This document shows positions 1 through 8,746 of a DNA stretch of 64,000 nucleotides, one piece after another. The position numbers and the translations under genes were made by a program. Below the pieces are notes generated by a model. The model searched no databases. It saw only the letters and a list, made by a program, of their open reading frames with translations, and had not been told where the DNA came from. Numbering within the stretch: position 1 is the stretch's first letter; every line of letters begins with the position of its first letter. This DNA is from JBDXHU01 sp039989475 (GTDB lineage: Bacteria > Pseudomonadota > Gammaproteobacteria > Pseudomonadales > Halieaceae): contig JBDXHU010000005.1 in NCBI GenBank assembly GCA_039989475.1, forward strand, positions 264,042 through 328,041, given 5' to 3'.

Positions 1-323
1 TAGGCCCCAATTACCTGGGTGGGGTCATGACCAATGAAGCGCGAGTGGCCATTCACATGAGCCATCGTATCGGCGCGATTATTACCCTGCTGTTTATCGG
101 CTGGCTCAGCCTGCGCCTGATGGCGGGCCCGCTGCCGCAGCAGCGGCAACTCGGCAAGGTGATGGCCGGTGTTCTCGCAGTCCAGTTTTTGCTGGGTCTG
201 GGCAATATCTTTTTCCATTTCCCGCTGCTGCTAACGGTGTCACACAATGCTGTCGGTGCGCTTTTATTATTGTGCCTGGTGACGCTCAATTACTATGTCC
301 AGACTGCGCAGGAAGAACGCTGA
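1..323 (+). CDS. ctaA: Haem A synthase CtaA/COX15, 3' part only
   Basis: The frame is open to the left window edge, so only the C-terminal ~106 residues are visible. It begins GPNYLGGVMTNEARVAIHMS, matching the late region of bacterial CtaA where a conserved histidine (here in IHMSHR) is a haem ligand. Three hydrophobic segments follow and the protein ends in a short polar tail. CtaA oxidises haem O to haem A for aa3-type cytochrome oxidase in the inner membrane. The stop is immediately followed by the GTG of ctaB, so the two should be translationally coupled. Family assignment rests on this fragment and on the ctaB-SCO neighbours. Confidence 0.9.
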   Translation, partial: GPNYLGGVMTNEARVAIHMSHRIGAIITLLFIGWLSLRLMAGPLPQQRQLGKVMAGVLAVQFLLGLGNIFFHFPLLLTVSHNAVGALLLLCLVTLNYYVQTAQEER

Positions 324-1232
324 GTGGAGCAGTTGGTAGCAAGCGCCGGCTGGCGTGATTACCTGGAGCTGACCAAGCCCAGGGTTGTGGCCCTCATGCT
401 GCTGACCGCGGTGATCGGCATGTTCATGGCAGTACCGGGCATGGTGCCCTGGCAGATATTGATTTTCGGCAACCTGGGCATTGCCCTGTGCGCCGGCTCT
501 GCGGCTGCCGTTAACCACCTGGTCGATCATCGAATTGACCAGGTCATGGCACGCACCCAAAACCGTCCCCTCGCCCAGGGTCGGCTGGGACCAGGACAGG
601 TGGCTGCCTTCGCCTTGTTACTGGGCGTGCTTGGCATGTATCTGCTACTGGTCTGGGTCAACGCCCTTACCGCCTGGTTAACGCTGGCTTCGCTGTTGGG
701 CTATGCGGTCATTTATACAATATTCCTGAAACGCGCCACACCGCAGAACATCGTCATTGGCGGCCTTGCCGGCGCTGCCCCACCACTGCTGGGGTGGACG
801 TCAGTGACCGGACAGATTGACGGGCACGGCCTGTTGCTAGTGTTGATCATCTTCGCCTGGACGCCACCACATTTCTGGGCGCTGGCCATTCACCGTCGCG
901 AGGAATACGCAAAGGTCGATATTCCCATGCTGCCGGTAACCCACGGTGTTGCCTTCACCAAGCTGCACATCATGCTGTATACCCTGATTATGTTTGCCAT
1001 CACCCTGCTGCCCTTTGCGACCCGGATGAGCGGCCCGCTATACCTGGCGGGCGCGGTGCTGCTGGGCGGCGGATTTTTGTGGCATGCCGGTGTGCTCTTA
1101 TGGGGCAGCAACACCGCGGCGGGCGAACCCGCAGCGGCCATGGCCACGTTTCGATATTCCATTATTTACCTGATGGCGCTGTTTATCATCATGTTGCTGG
1201 ACCACTACCTGTTCCCAATGAGCCTTGCCTGA
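324..1232 (+). CDS. ctaB: Protohaem IX farnesyltransferase
   Basis: Transfers a farnesyl group to haem B to make haem O, the substrate of CtaA. The 302-residue length and a polytopic UbiA-type membrane fold fit the family. The first catalytic region reads NHLVDHRIDQVMARTQNRPL (near residues 64-83), with the aspartates and the RTxxRP signature. The second conserved region is YAKVDIPMLPVTHG. GTG is chosen as start because it abuts the ctaA stop and leaves the usual N-terminus ending in DYLELTKPRV. It forms one operon with ctaA and the SCO gene; CyoE is an equivalent name. Confidence 0.95.
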   Translation: MEQLVASAGWRDYLELTKPRVVALMLLTAVIGMFMAVPGMVPWQILIFGNLGIALCAGSAAAVNHLVDHRIDQVMARTQNRPLAQGRLGPGQVAAFALLLGVLGMYLLLVWVNALTAWLTLASLLGYAVIYTIFLKRATPQNIVIGGLAGAAPPLLGWTSVTGQIDGHGLLLVLIIFAWTPPHFWALAIHRREEYAKVDIPMLPVTHGVAFTKLHIMLYTLIMFAITLLPFATRMSGPLYLAGAVLLGGGFLWHAGVLLWGSNTAAGEPAAAMATFRYSIIYLMALFIIMLLDHYLFPMSLA

Positions 1233-1233
1233 A

Positions 1234-1899
1234 ATGACTGAAACCACCAGAGATCCGCGGACCCGCAATATTCAACTGACGGTGCTTGGCTTGTTGCTGC
1301 TGATTGGCATTGTGGTCGCTGGCTTTGTTAACAAGATCAGCCAGCCCCGCGTCATGACCCCCAGCGAGCTCAGGTTGAATGGCGCCTTTATGTTCGACAC
1401 ACCCCGGGCCCTGCCCGAGTTCAGCCTGGTCGACCATCAGGGCCAGCCTTTCACCGTGGAACAGCTGCGCGGGCATTGGACCCTGGTGTTTTTCGGCTTT
1501 ACTCATTGTCCGGATATCTGCCCCACCACCATGGCGTTCCTGGGTGGCTTCATGGAGGCCTTGCAGGGCTTGCCCGAGGCGGACGATACCCGCGTGGTGA
1601 TGGTAACGGTTGACCCGGCCCGCGACGACGCCGAACGCCTGGCCCAGTATGTACCCTATTTCAATCCGGAATTTACCGGCGTGACCGGCGACTTTTTTGA
1701 TATACACCGCTTCGCCACGGCACTGAATACACCTTTTCGTAAAGTGCCCGGCCAGGGTGAGGACTACCAGGTAGACCACAGCGCCAACCTGGTTCTGATT
1801 AATCCACGCGGCGATTACCATGGCTTTTTCACGGCACCTCTGGATCTTGCCAAACTGAAGGTCACCTACCGTTCCGTGCGTGCGGTCTGGGAGCGCTAA
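1234..1899 (+). CDS. SCO1/SenC-family copper chaperone
   Basis: A membrane-anchored thioredoxin-fold protein that helps load or reduce the CuA site of cytochrome c oxidase. An N-terminal transmembrane helix spans roughly residues 16-32. The copper-binding motif CPDIC lies at Cys92/Cys96 inside FGFTHCPDICPTTM, and a distal histidine occurs in DHSANLVLI, so all three expected ligands are present. ATG at 1234 lies one base after the ctaB stop; an in-frame TTG nine bases earlier is less likely. Last gene of the ctaA-ctaB-SCO operon, which explains its role. 221 residues. Confidence 0.93.
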   Translation: MTETTRDPRTRNIQLTVLGLLLLIGIVVAGFVNKISQPRVMTPSELRLNGAFMFDTPRALPEFSLVDHQGQPFTVEQLRGHWTLVFFGFTHCPDICPTTMAFLGGFMEALQGLPEADDTRVVMVTVDPARDDAERLAQYVPYFNPEFTGVTGDFFDIHRFATALNTPFRKVPGQGEDYQVDHSANLVLINPRGDYHGFFTAPLDLAKLKVTYRSVRAVWER

Positions 1900-1901
1900 C
1901 C

Positions 1902-4607
1902 ATGTCGGCCCCACTAATACTCGTTGACGGTTCTTCCTATATCTATCGTGCGTATCATGCGCTGCCACCATTGACTACCTCCACCGGTCTCGCCACCGGT
2001 GCAGTCAAGGGCGTGATCAATATGCTGCGGCGTCTGCAGAAGGACTATCCTGACTCGCCGATTGCGGTCGTGTTTGATGCCAAGGGCAAAACCTTTCGTG
2101 ACGAACTCTTCGCCGAATACAAGGCCCAGCGGCCACCCATGCCAGATGACCTGCGAGAGCAGATAGAGCCGATTCACGCCATTGTCCGGGCCATGGGCCT
2201 GCCACTGTTGTGTGTGGAGGGGGTTGAGGCGGATGACGTGATCGGCACCCTGGCGGTGGAGGCGGGTGCCCAGGCGCGGCCAGTCGTCATTTCCACTGGC
2301 GACAAAGACATGGCCCAACTGGTGAACCAGCATGTCACCCTGGTCAACACCATGACCGAGACGGTGATGGACCCGCAGGGGGTGCAGGACAGGTTTGGTA
2401 TTCCGCCGGAGCTGATTATCGACTTCCTGGCCCTGATGGGGGACAAGGTGGACAATATTCCCGGGGTGCCGGGTGTGGGCGAAAAAACCGCACTGGCCCT
2501 GTTGCAGGGCCTGGGCAGCCTGGAGCAGATTTATGCCCAGCTGGACAAGGTAGCCGACCTGGAATTTCGCGGCGCCAAGACCATGGGGGAGAAACTGGCA
2601 GCGCAGAAAGACAATGCTGAGTTGTCTTACCTGCTGGCAACGATCAAGACCGACGTACCGCTTGATACCGCGGTTGCCGACCTGGTCAATGCGGAACCTG
2701 ACGAGGCCACCCTGCTTGAGTGGTTCAAGCAGCTCGAATTTAACAGCTGGATTGATGAATTGCAGCAGGATGAGGAAGTGGCGGTAGCGGCGGCGATAGC
2801 CGGCGACTACGAAACCATCACCGATGCGGCGACCTTCAATGCCTGGCTGGAGCAGTTGCAAAGCGCCGAGCTGTTTGCCTTCGACACGGAGACCACCAGC
2901 CTCGATTATATGCAGGCGCAGGTGGTGGGCGTGTCCTTCGCTGTCGAGGCAGGCAAGGCGGCCTATGTCCCCTTTGGCCACGACTATCTTGGCGCACCCG
3001 AGCAGCTAGAGCGGGACTGGGTGCTGGGTCAGCTGAAGCCACTGTTGGAGGACCCGCAGCAAGCCAAAGTGGGACAGAACCTTAAGTATGACGCCAATGT
3101 GCTCGCCAATCACGGCATCACCCTGCGCGGTATTCATTTTGACACCATGCTGGAGTCCTATGTGCTGGACTCCACCGGCAGTCGTCACGACATGGACAGC
3201 CTGGCCCTGAAATACCTGGGCCACAGCACCATTCATTTCGAGGATATAGCGGGCAAGGGAGCGAAACAGCTGACCTTCAACCAGATCAAGCTGGAGGAGG
3301 CCGGACCCTACGCTGCCGAAGATGCCGATGTCACCCTGCGCTTGCACGCGGCACTGTGGCCGGGGCTGGCGCAGGAAGACAAGCTGCGCTCGGTGTTTGA
3401 AGAGATTGAAATTCCATTGGTGCCAATCCTGTCCCGTATAGAGCGCCACGGCGCGCTGCTGGACCGGGCCATGTTGGAGCAGCAGAGCGGCGAGTTGTCA
3501 GTCAGGCTACACGAGCTGGAACGTGAGGCTCATACCATGGCCGGCAGCGAGTTCAACCTGGGCTCACCCAAGCAATTGGGCCAGATCCTGTTCGAACAGC
3601 TGGAATTGCCGGTAATCAAAAAGACACCCAAGGGCGCGCCCTCCACTGCGGAGGAGGTGTTGATCGAGCTGGCCATGGATTACCCCCTGCCCCAGGTCAT
3701 TCTTGAACACCGCAGCCTCAGTAAGCTCAAATCTACCTACACCGACAAATTACCGGAGATGATCAACCCAGTTACCGGGCGCGTGCATACGTCCTATCAC
3801 CAGGCGGTTACCGCCACCGGGCGGCTTTCCTCCTCTGACCCCAACCTGCAGAATATTCCCATTCGCACCGCCGAAGGGCGTCGCATCCGGCAAGCTTTCA
3901 TCGCCCCGCCCGGCTACCGTTTACTGGCCGCCGATTACTCCCAGATTGAATTGCGCATAATGGCGCACCTGTCCGGTGATGCCGGATTGTTGCAGGCCTT
4001 CCGCGATGGCCTGGATGTGCACCGCGCGACAGCCGCCGAGGTGTTCGGGGAGGGGCTTGAGAGTGTATCTGATGAGCAGCGACGCAAAGCCAAGGCCATT
4101 AACTTCGGCCTGATCTATGGCATGTCAGCCTTTGGCCTGGCGCGGCAGCTGCACCTTGGCCGGCACGAGGCCCAGGAATATATTGAACTCTACTTTGAGC
4201 GCTATCCCGGGGTGCAGGCCTATATGGATGATACCCGGGCGCGGGCCCATGAACAGGGTTATGTGGAAACCCTGTTTGGACGGCGGCTGTACCTGCCGGA
4301 AATCAATGCACGCAACAAAATGCGGGTGCAGGCGGCGGAGCGTACAGCCATCAATGCACCCATGCAGGGAACTGCTGCCGATATTATCAAGCGCGCCATG
4401 TTGCGGGTCGATCAGTGGCTGGCGGAGAGTGGGGCGGACGCGCGTATGGTCATGCAAGTACACGACGAGCTGGTGCTGGAGGTGGCGGAGTCGGAGCTGG
4501 ACGCTGTGCGCGAGCGGGTCTGTGAAGAAATGTCGGCGGCGGCGGAGCTGGCGGTGCCGCTACTGGTTGAAGCCGGAGATGGCATTAACTGGGACCAGGC
4601 GCACTAA
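1902..4607 (+). CDS. polA: DNA polymerase I
   Basis: Full-length 901-residue Pol I for Okazaki fragment maturation and gap-filling repair. The N-terminal 5'-nuclease is present (LVDGSSYIYRAYHALP; GDKVDNIPGVPGVGEKTA). The proofreading domain keeps its acidic residues: FDTETTSLDY (ExoI), GQNLKYDANVL (ExoII) and YAAEDADVTLRL (ExoIII), so 3'-5' exonuclease activity is expected. The polymerase domain shows motif A DYSQIELR, the O-helix RRKAKAINFGLIYGM and motif C VHDELVLEV. It starts two bases after the SCO stop and converges on engB, an order common in pseudomonads and their relatives. Confidence 0.98.
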   Translation: MSAPLILVDGSSYIYRAYHALPPLTTSTGLATGAVKGVINMLRRLQKDYPDSPIAVVFDAKGKTFRDELFAEYKAQRPPMPDDLREQIEPIHAIVRAMGLPLLCVEGVEADDVIGTLAVEAGAQARPVVISTGDKDMAQLVNQHVTLVNTMTETVMDPQGVQDRFGIPPELIIDFLALMGDKVDNIPGVPGVGEKTALALLQGLGSLEQIYAQLDKVADLEFRGAKTMGEKLAAQKDNAELSYLLATIKTDVPLDTAVADLVNAEPDEATLLEWFKQLEFNSWIDELQQDEEVAVAAAIAGDYETITDAATFNAWLEQLQSAELFAFDTETTSLDYMQAQVVGVSFAVEAGKAAYVPFGHDYLGAPEQLERDWVLGQLKPLLEDPQQAKVGQNLKYDANVLANHGITLRGIHFDTMLESYVLDSTGSRHDMDSLALKYLGHSTIHFEDIAGKGAKQLTFNQIKLEEAGPYAAEDADVTLRLHAALWPGLAQEDKLRSVFEEIEIPLVPILSRIERHGALLDRAMLEQQSGELSVRLHELEREAHTMAGSEFNLGSPKQLGQILFEQLELPVIKKTPKGAPSTAEEVLIELAMDYPLPQVILEHRSLSKLKSTYTDKLPEMINPVTGRVHTSYHQAVTATGRLSSSDPNLQNIPIRTAEGRRIRQAFIAPPGYRLLAADYSQIELRIMAHLSGDAGLLQAFRDGLDVHRATAAEVFGEGLESVSDEQRRKAKAINFGLIYGMSAFGLARQLHLGRHEAQEYIELYFERYPGVQAYMDDTRARAHEQGYVETLFGRRLYLPEINARNKMRVQAAERTAINAPMQGTAADIIKRAMLRVDQWLAESGADARMVMQVHDELVLEVAESELDAVRERVCEEMSAAAELAVPLLVEAGDGINWDQAH

Positions 4608-4617
4608 TCGGGCAAGA

Positions 4618-5271
4618 TCAGCCTTCCTCTGCCTGCTCTTCTTCTTCCAGTACCGAGGTATCGGTTAGCCAGTGGTCCAACACCGCGCACAGCTCCTTGA
4701 GGCCAGTGTGCTTCAGCGCCGAGAATAACTGTACCGAGACCAGCTCTGATTGCTTGGCCACTGCGGCCTGGACTTTAAGCAGGCTGCTCTTGGCGGGCCC
4801 TTTCTTCAGCTTGTCGGCCTTGGTCATCAGCACATGTACCGGCATTTCCGCAGCGACCGCCCAATCCAGCATCATGCGATCATAGTCCTGCAGGGGGTGG
4901 CGCACATCCATGAGTAGTATCAAGCCGCGCAGGGAGCGGCGCTGCTGCAGGTATTGCTCAATTTGCCGGGTCCATTCCAGCTTGACTCGCTCCGGCACCT
5001 TGGCAAAACCGTAACCGGGCAGGTCGACCAGTCGCTGGCTCTCGCCAAGGCTGAAAAAATTCAGTAACTGGGTGCGGCCAGGCGTTTTCGAGGTTCGTGC
5101 CAGCTTGCGGTTCCCGGTCAGGCTGTTGATGGCGCTGGATTTGCCGGCATTGGAGCGGCCGGCGAAGGCCACCTCCCAGCCCTCGTCAGGCGGGCATTGC
5201 TGGAGTTTGCTGGCACTGGTGAGAAAGCTGGCGGAACGGTAATTTGGGCGCTGTACAGCGACTTCGGACAT
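4618..5271 (-). CDS. engB: Ribosome-biogenesis GTPase EngB/YihA
   Basis: Essential GTPase of the TrmE-Era-EngA-EngB family involved in 50S subunit assembly. The P-loop is GRSNAGKSS (residues 38-46), G3 is DLPGYG and G4 is TKADK. The frame is open upstream to 5466, but that extension is not family-like. The start MSEVAVQ at 5271 gives 217 residues, close to the usual ~210; ATG at 5280 is an alternative. Neither start has a strong Shine-Dalgarno. The C-terminus ends in a run of glutamates. Convergent with polA (10 bp between stops) and divergent from the cytochrome c5 gene. Confidence 0.95.
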   Translation of the reverse strand: MSEVAVQRPNYRSASFLTSASKLQQCPPDEGWEVAFAGRSNAGKSSAINSLTGNRKLARTSKTPGRTQLLNFFSLGESQRLVDLPGYGFAKVPERVKLEWTRQIEQYLQQRRSLRGLILLMDVRHPLQDYDRMMLDWAVAAEMPVHVLMTKADKLKKGPAKSSLLKVQAAVAKQSELVSVQLFSALKHTGLKELCAVLDHWLTDTSVLEEEEQAEEG

Positions 5272-5283
5272 CGGTGGCATCGA

Positions 5284-5313
5284 CTTTTTTGCATCGGGGT
5301 TGTCGTATATAAT
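5284..5313 (+). promoter_or_regulatory. Putative sigma-70 promoter of the c5-c4-dsbA operon
   Basis: A perfect TATAAT lies at 5308-5313, upstream of the cytochrome c5 start with room for a ~70-nt leader. No good -35 hexamer stands 16-18 bp upstream, only a T-rich stretch, so an activator may be needed. It lies in the engB/cytochrome divergent gap. Confidence 0.45.
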
Positions 5314-5389
5314 GCCACAGCTTTTGAAAATCCGATCAAACACCCGCGTCGGAGCTATTCCCAGGCGCAGACTAAAGGATGAAACCACT

Positions 5390-5707
5390 ATGAATACTAT
5401 GAAACCTGGTGCGCTTAAGTTGGCGCTGATGATCACGCTGGCGCTGGGATTGAACAGTGCCGCCAACGCCGATGACGTGGCGGCGCGCTACGGCAAGACC
5501 TGTGCCGTCTGTCATGCCTCTGGCGCGGCCGGTGCACCCAAGACGGGTGATGCTGCGGCCTGGAAGCCTCGCATGGACAAGGGCATGGATACGATGGTGA
5601 AATCTGTGGAAAATGGCCTCAACGCAATGCCGCCCAAGGGTATGTGTTTTGACTGCAGTGCTGATGAATACAAGGCGCTGATCAACTATATGGCCACGGC
5701 CAAATAG
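5390..5707 (+). CDS. Cytochrome c5-type monohaem periplasmic cytochrome
   Basis: A 105-residue precursor with a signal peptide ending ANA-DD and one haem motif CAVCH (Cys38-His42). A C-terminal pair of cysteines in GMCFDCSADEYKALINYM matches the extra disulfide of the c5 family, and a methionine in AMPPKGM is the likely sixth ligand. It probably carries electrons from bc1 to terminal oxidase or peroxidase. The frame is open upstream to 5300, but ATG 5390 has an AAAGGA Shine-Dalgarno at 5374-5379 and starts a proper signal peptide. First gene of c5-c4-dsbA. Confidence 0.9.
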   Translation: MNTMKPGALKLALMITLALGLNSAANADDVAARYGKTCAVCHASGAAGAPKTGDAAAWKPRMDKGMDTMVKSVENGLNAMPPKGMCFDCSADEYKALINYMATAK

Positions 5708-5742
5708 CACGGCCTCGACCCCCTCAATACTCTGGAAATTCG

Positions 5743-6375
5743 ATGAAAAAATTACTTATTGGCCTGAGCCTGTTGCTGGGCCTTAGCGCCCATGCGTTGG
5801 CCGGCGACGCCGTTGCCGGTAAAGATAAATCCCTCATGTGCTCCGCCTGTCATGGCGCCGATGGCAATAGTATGGTGCCCAGCTTTCCCAAGCTGGCGGG
5901 CCAGAACCAGCGCTATCTGATCAAGCAGATGAATGACATCAAGAACGGCGCGCGGCCGGTGCCGACCATGGTTGGTCAGCTGGATGCCATGAGTGAGGCT
6001 GATATCGCTGATATTGCCGCCTTTTATGCCAGCCAGAACGCCAGCGGTGGCCAGGCCGATCCCGCCACTGTTGCCCTGGGCGCTGGGGTGTATCGCGCCG
6101 GTGTTAGCGCCAGCGGTGTCGCCGCCTGTGCGGCCTGTCACGGCGCGCGTGGCGGTGGTAATGCACCGGCGGGCTTCCCTGCGTTGGCGGGGCAACATCC
6201 TGAGTACATCGCTGATCAATTGCGCAGGTTTCGTACCGGGGCTGAGAACACGCTGGCGGAAAACCCCGCCGGCCGTACCAATGATGGCGACGCGCGCATG
6301 ATGCGCGACGTGGCCTATCGCCTGACTGACAATGAGATTGCGGCGCTGTCCAATTTCATCGCCGGTCTGCACTAG
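5743..6375 (+). CDS. Dihaem cytochrome c4
   Basis: Two homologous class I c-type domains in one 210-residue precursor. The signal peptide ends AHALA-GD; haem motifs are CSACH (residues 33-37) and CAACH (129-133), each followed by the PxLAGQ(N/H) pattern typical of c4. It is a periplasmic electron carrier, usually feeding cbb3- or aa3-type oxidases. It lies 35 bp after the c5 gene and 28 bp before dsbA, the arrangement known from pseudomonads. Confidence 0.94.
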   Translation: MKKLLIGLSLLLGLSAHALAGDAVAGKDKSLMCSACHGADGNSMVPSFPKLAGQNQRYLIKQMNDIKNGARPVPTMVGQLDAMSEADIADIAAFYASQNASGGQADPATVALGAGVYRAGVSASGVAACAACHGARGGGNAPAGFPALAGQHPEYIADQLRRFRTGAENTLAENPAGRTNDGDARMMRDVAYRLTDNEIAALSNFIAGLH

Positions 6376-6403
6376 ACCAGGACATAAGAGGGAGAACGAC
6401 GAG

Positions 6404-7054
6404 GTGAAAGTACTCGCTAATGGATTGCTGACTGGCCTGGCACTGCTGTTTTTATTGCCGCTGGGCGCCTGTGCACAGGACGATAAAGTGTTTGTGGCTG
6501 GCACGGATTACGATGTTATTGCGCCGGCAATGCGCGCGCGCAGTGACAATAAAATCGAGGTGGTCGAATTCTTTGCCTATAGCTGTGGGCACTGTTACAA
6601 CTTCGAACCACTGCTGGATAAGTGGAAAGAGGATCTGGCTGAGGATGTGGTAGTAACGGGTTCACCCGTGGTCTGGAGCGCACCCATGGAGCCCCATGCC
6701 AGGGCTTTTTATACCGCCCAGGCACTAGGCGTGATGGATCGCTTGCACGGCGCCCTGTTTGCCGCCATGCATGTCGACAATAAACGTCTGGCCAATGAAG
6801 CTGAAGTACGCGCTGTATTTGTTGCCAATGGCGTCAGCGCGGAAGCGTTTGACAAGGCCTACAATTCCTTTGGTGTCGGCAGCCAGGTACGCCAGGCGGT
6901 GTCCCGGGCCAAGGGTGCCCGCGTGACCGGCACACCGGAAATGATGGTGGCCGGCAAATATCGCGTGACCACGCGCAAGGCCGGCAGCCAGTCCGGTATG
7001 ATCAAGATCGCCGACTTTCTCATCGCCAAAGAGCGTGCGGCAGCCGCAGAGTAA
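6404..7054 (+). CDS. dsbA: Thiol:disulfide interchange protein DsbA
   Basis: Periplasmic oxidase that introduces disulfides into exported proteins. The thioredoxin-fold active site is CGHC (Cys61/Cys64) rather than the common CPHC, and the cis-proline loop is VTGTPEMMV. GTG at 6404 is preferred because AAGAGGGA stands ~10 bp upstream and it opens directly into a signal sequence; the frame extends to 6332 inside cytochrome c4. The signal sequence ends LLPLGAC-AQDD, where LGAC fits a lipobox, so this DsbA may be lipid-anchored, as known for some Neisseria DsbAs. 216 residues. Confidence 0.93.
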   Translation: MKVLANGLLTGLALLFLLPLGACAQDDKVFVAGTDYDVIAPAMRARSDNKIEVVEFFAYSCGHCYNFEPLLDKWKEDLAEDVVVTGSPVVWSAPMEPHARAFYTAQALGVMDRLHGALFAAMHVDNKRLANEAEVRAVFVANGVSAEAFDKAYNSFGVGSQVRQAVSRAKGARVTGTPEMMVAGKYRVTTRKAGSQSGMIKIADFLIAKERAAAAE

Positions 7055-7057
7055 GCA

Positions 7058-7675
7058 CTACATGCCGCTGCTATAGGTTTCCAGGGAAGCCGCGCCGCTG
7101 GCGCGGACCCCTCCCAGGGCCAGTGCATATTCCTTTAACAAGTTCAGGCAGTAGCCCAGCCGCGCTTCAAAGTACTCCTGGGCGCTGTCCTTGTTGTCTT
7201 CCGGGTTTTCATTAAATACGGTATCGACGTAGCGGATGATCAGGTGCTCGGGGATAAAACAGATGCGGTTATTTTTGTAACTGCTCATGCGCAGCTCCGC
7301 TACCGGGAAGGAACCGCCATCGGCCACCGACACGGTTACGATCAGGGCTGGTTTGTGGGCCAGCTCACCCCCCCCTGTCCAGATCAGGAAGAAGTTCTTT
7401 AATCCCGACGGCACCATGCCGTGCCATTCCGGCGCGATGATGACAAAGCCGTCGCAACTGGCCAACTCCTCCCCTATCGGTGCCATCAAGGCCTGCCATT
7501 TGGGGTCTCCTTCCCAGATGGCTTCTTCCCACAGTGGCAGCGGGTTGCCCGCCAGACTGAAGAAATACGTCTCATCACACAGCTGTTGCTCGCGTAGGCT
7601 CTTGTCGATATAGCGCGCGACCTTCTCGCTCTGGGATTGCAGCCGATGGCTGCCACAGATAATGCCGAGTTTCAT
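7058..7675 (-). CDS. NAD(P)H-dependent FMN reductase-like flavoprotein
   Basis: A flavodoxin-fold protein of 205 residues beginning MKLGIICGSHRLQSQSEKVA, the phosphate-binding loop of the NADPH-dependent FMN reductase family. The later APEWHGMVPSGLKNFF segment corresponds to the family's PEYNxSxPGxLKN flavin-contact motif. It probably reduces flavin or quinone; the substrate cannot be read. Its start lies 19 bp after the upstream PLP enzyme stop, so they are likely cotranscribed. It converges on dsbA with 3 bp between stops. Confidence 0.8.
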   Translation of the reverse strand: MKLGIICGSHRLQSQSEKVARYIDKSLREQQLCDETYFFSLAGNPLPLWEEAIWEGDPKWQALMAPIGEELASCDGFVIIAPEWHGMVPSGLKNFFLIWTGGGELAHKPALIVTVSVADGGSFPVAELRMSSYKNNRICFIPEHLIIRYVDTVFNENPEDNKDSAQEYFEARLGYCLNLLKEYALALGGVRASGAASLETYSSGM

Positions 7676-7694
7676 GGGAAATCCTTGGGTATTG

Positions 7695-8696
7695 TCAGTA
7701 GCTGAGCCAATCCGGGGCCGGCAGGCCACGGGCTTGCAGGAAAGACGGGTTGAACAGTTTGCTCTGGTAGCGATTGCCGTAATCGCAAAGAATGGTGACC
7801 ACCGTATGGCCCGGCCCCAGCGATTCGGCCAGGCGCACGGCGCCCGCAATGTTAATGCCGGCGGAACCGCCCAGGCACAGACCCTCGTGTTTGAGCATGT
7901 TGAAAATCCACGGCAGGGCTTCTTCATCACTGATCTGGAATGCGCAGTCAATTTTAGCCTGTGCCAGATTATCGGTTATGTGGTTGATACCGATGCCTTC
8001 CATGATGGAGCTGCCTTCGCTTTTCATCTCGCCGTGGGTGAAGTAATCGTATAGTGAGGCGCCCATGGGGTCGGCCACACCAATCTGGATATCCGGGTTT
8101 TTCTCCTTCAGTGCATTGGACACGCCGGCCAGGGTGCCGCCGGTGCCGACCGCGCAGATGAACCCGTCTACCTTGCCGTCGCACTGGTTCCAGATCTCGG
8201 TGCCGGTGGTGCTGGCATGAAACTGCATGTTGGCCAGGTTGTCGAACTGGCGCGCCCACAGCGCGCCCTTGCTCTCTTTCGCTTGCAGCTTCTCCGCCAG
8301 GCGGCGCGCGCTGTGAATATAGTGATTTTCGTCGCTATAGGAGGTCGCAGCCACCAGGTGCAGATCGGCCCCGAGCAATTCCAGGGTCTCGATCTTCTCC
8401 TTGCTTTGGCTAACTGGCATGACCACCACGCTGCGATAGCCCAGGGCATTGGCCAGCAAGGTCAGGCCGATACCCGTATTACCGGCTGTGCCCTCAACAA
8501 TGACGCCGCCGGGCTCCAGCAAGCCGCGGGCCTCCGCGTCGCGGATGATACCGAGCGCGGTGCGGTCTTTGACGGAGCCGCCGGGATTGAGAAACTCCGC
8601 CTTGCCAAAAATCTGGCAACCGGTGCGCTCCGAGGCCTCCCGCAGGTAGAGCAGGGGCGTATTGCCAATTAACTGGGTTACATCGCTTGCGGACAT
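7695..8696 (-). CDS. PLP-dependent cysteine synthase family protein
   Basis: Fold-type II PLP enzyme of 333 residues. The PLP lysine is Lys43 in NPGGSVKDRTA, followed by the phosphate-binding loop EGTAGNTGIGL and a C-terminal GGSAGIN loop. It should catalyse beta-replacement on O-acetylserine or a related activated serine; cystathionine beta-synthase-like use is possible. Length and motifs fit the CysK/CysM group but do not separate its members. It precedes the FMN reductase gene. The upstream region holds a minisatellite, leaving ~50 bp for a promoter. Confidence 0.88.
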   Translation of the reverse strand: MSASDVTQLIGNTPLLYLREASERTGCQIFGKAEFLNPGGSVKDRTALGIIRDAEARGLLEPGGVIVEGTAGNTGIGLTLLANALGYRSVVVMPVSQSKEKIETLELLGADLHLVAATSYSDENHYIHSARRLAEKLQAKESKGALWARQFDNLANMQFHASTTGTEIWNQCDGKVDGFICAVGTGGTLAGVSNALKEKNPDIQIGVADPMGASLYDYFTHGEMKSEGSSIMEGIGINHITDNLAQAKIDCAFQISDEEALPWIFNMLKHEGLCLGGSAGINIAGAVRLAESLGPGHTVVTILCDYGNRYQSKLFNPSFLQARGLPAPDWLSY

Positions 8697-8746
8697 GGTC
8701 GCGGGGTTCCGGTTCTGATCTGGGTTTAGTATGGCATATCAGGGCC

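Noticed and set aside
1914..2981. Long antisense frame opposite polA
   Set aside because: Shadow of a high-GC gene; polA motifs cover the region and the antisense protein has no recognisable domain.
5272..5466. N-terminal extension of engB
   Set aside because: It would add a hydrophobic stretch absent from EngB proteins and cover the cytochrome promoter and signal peptide region.
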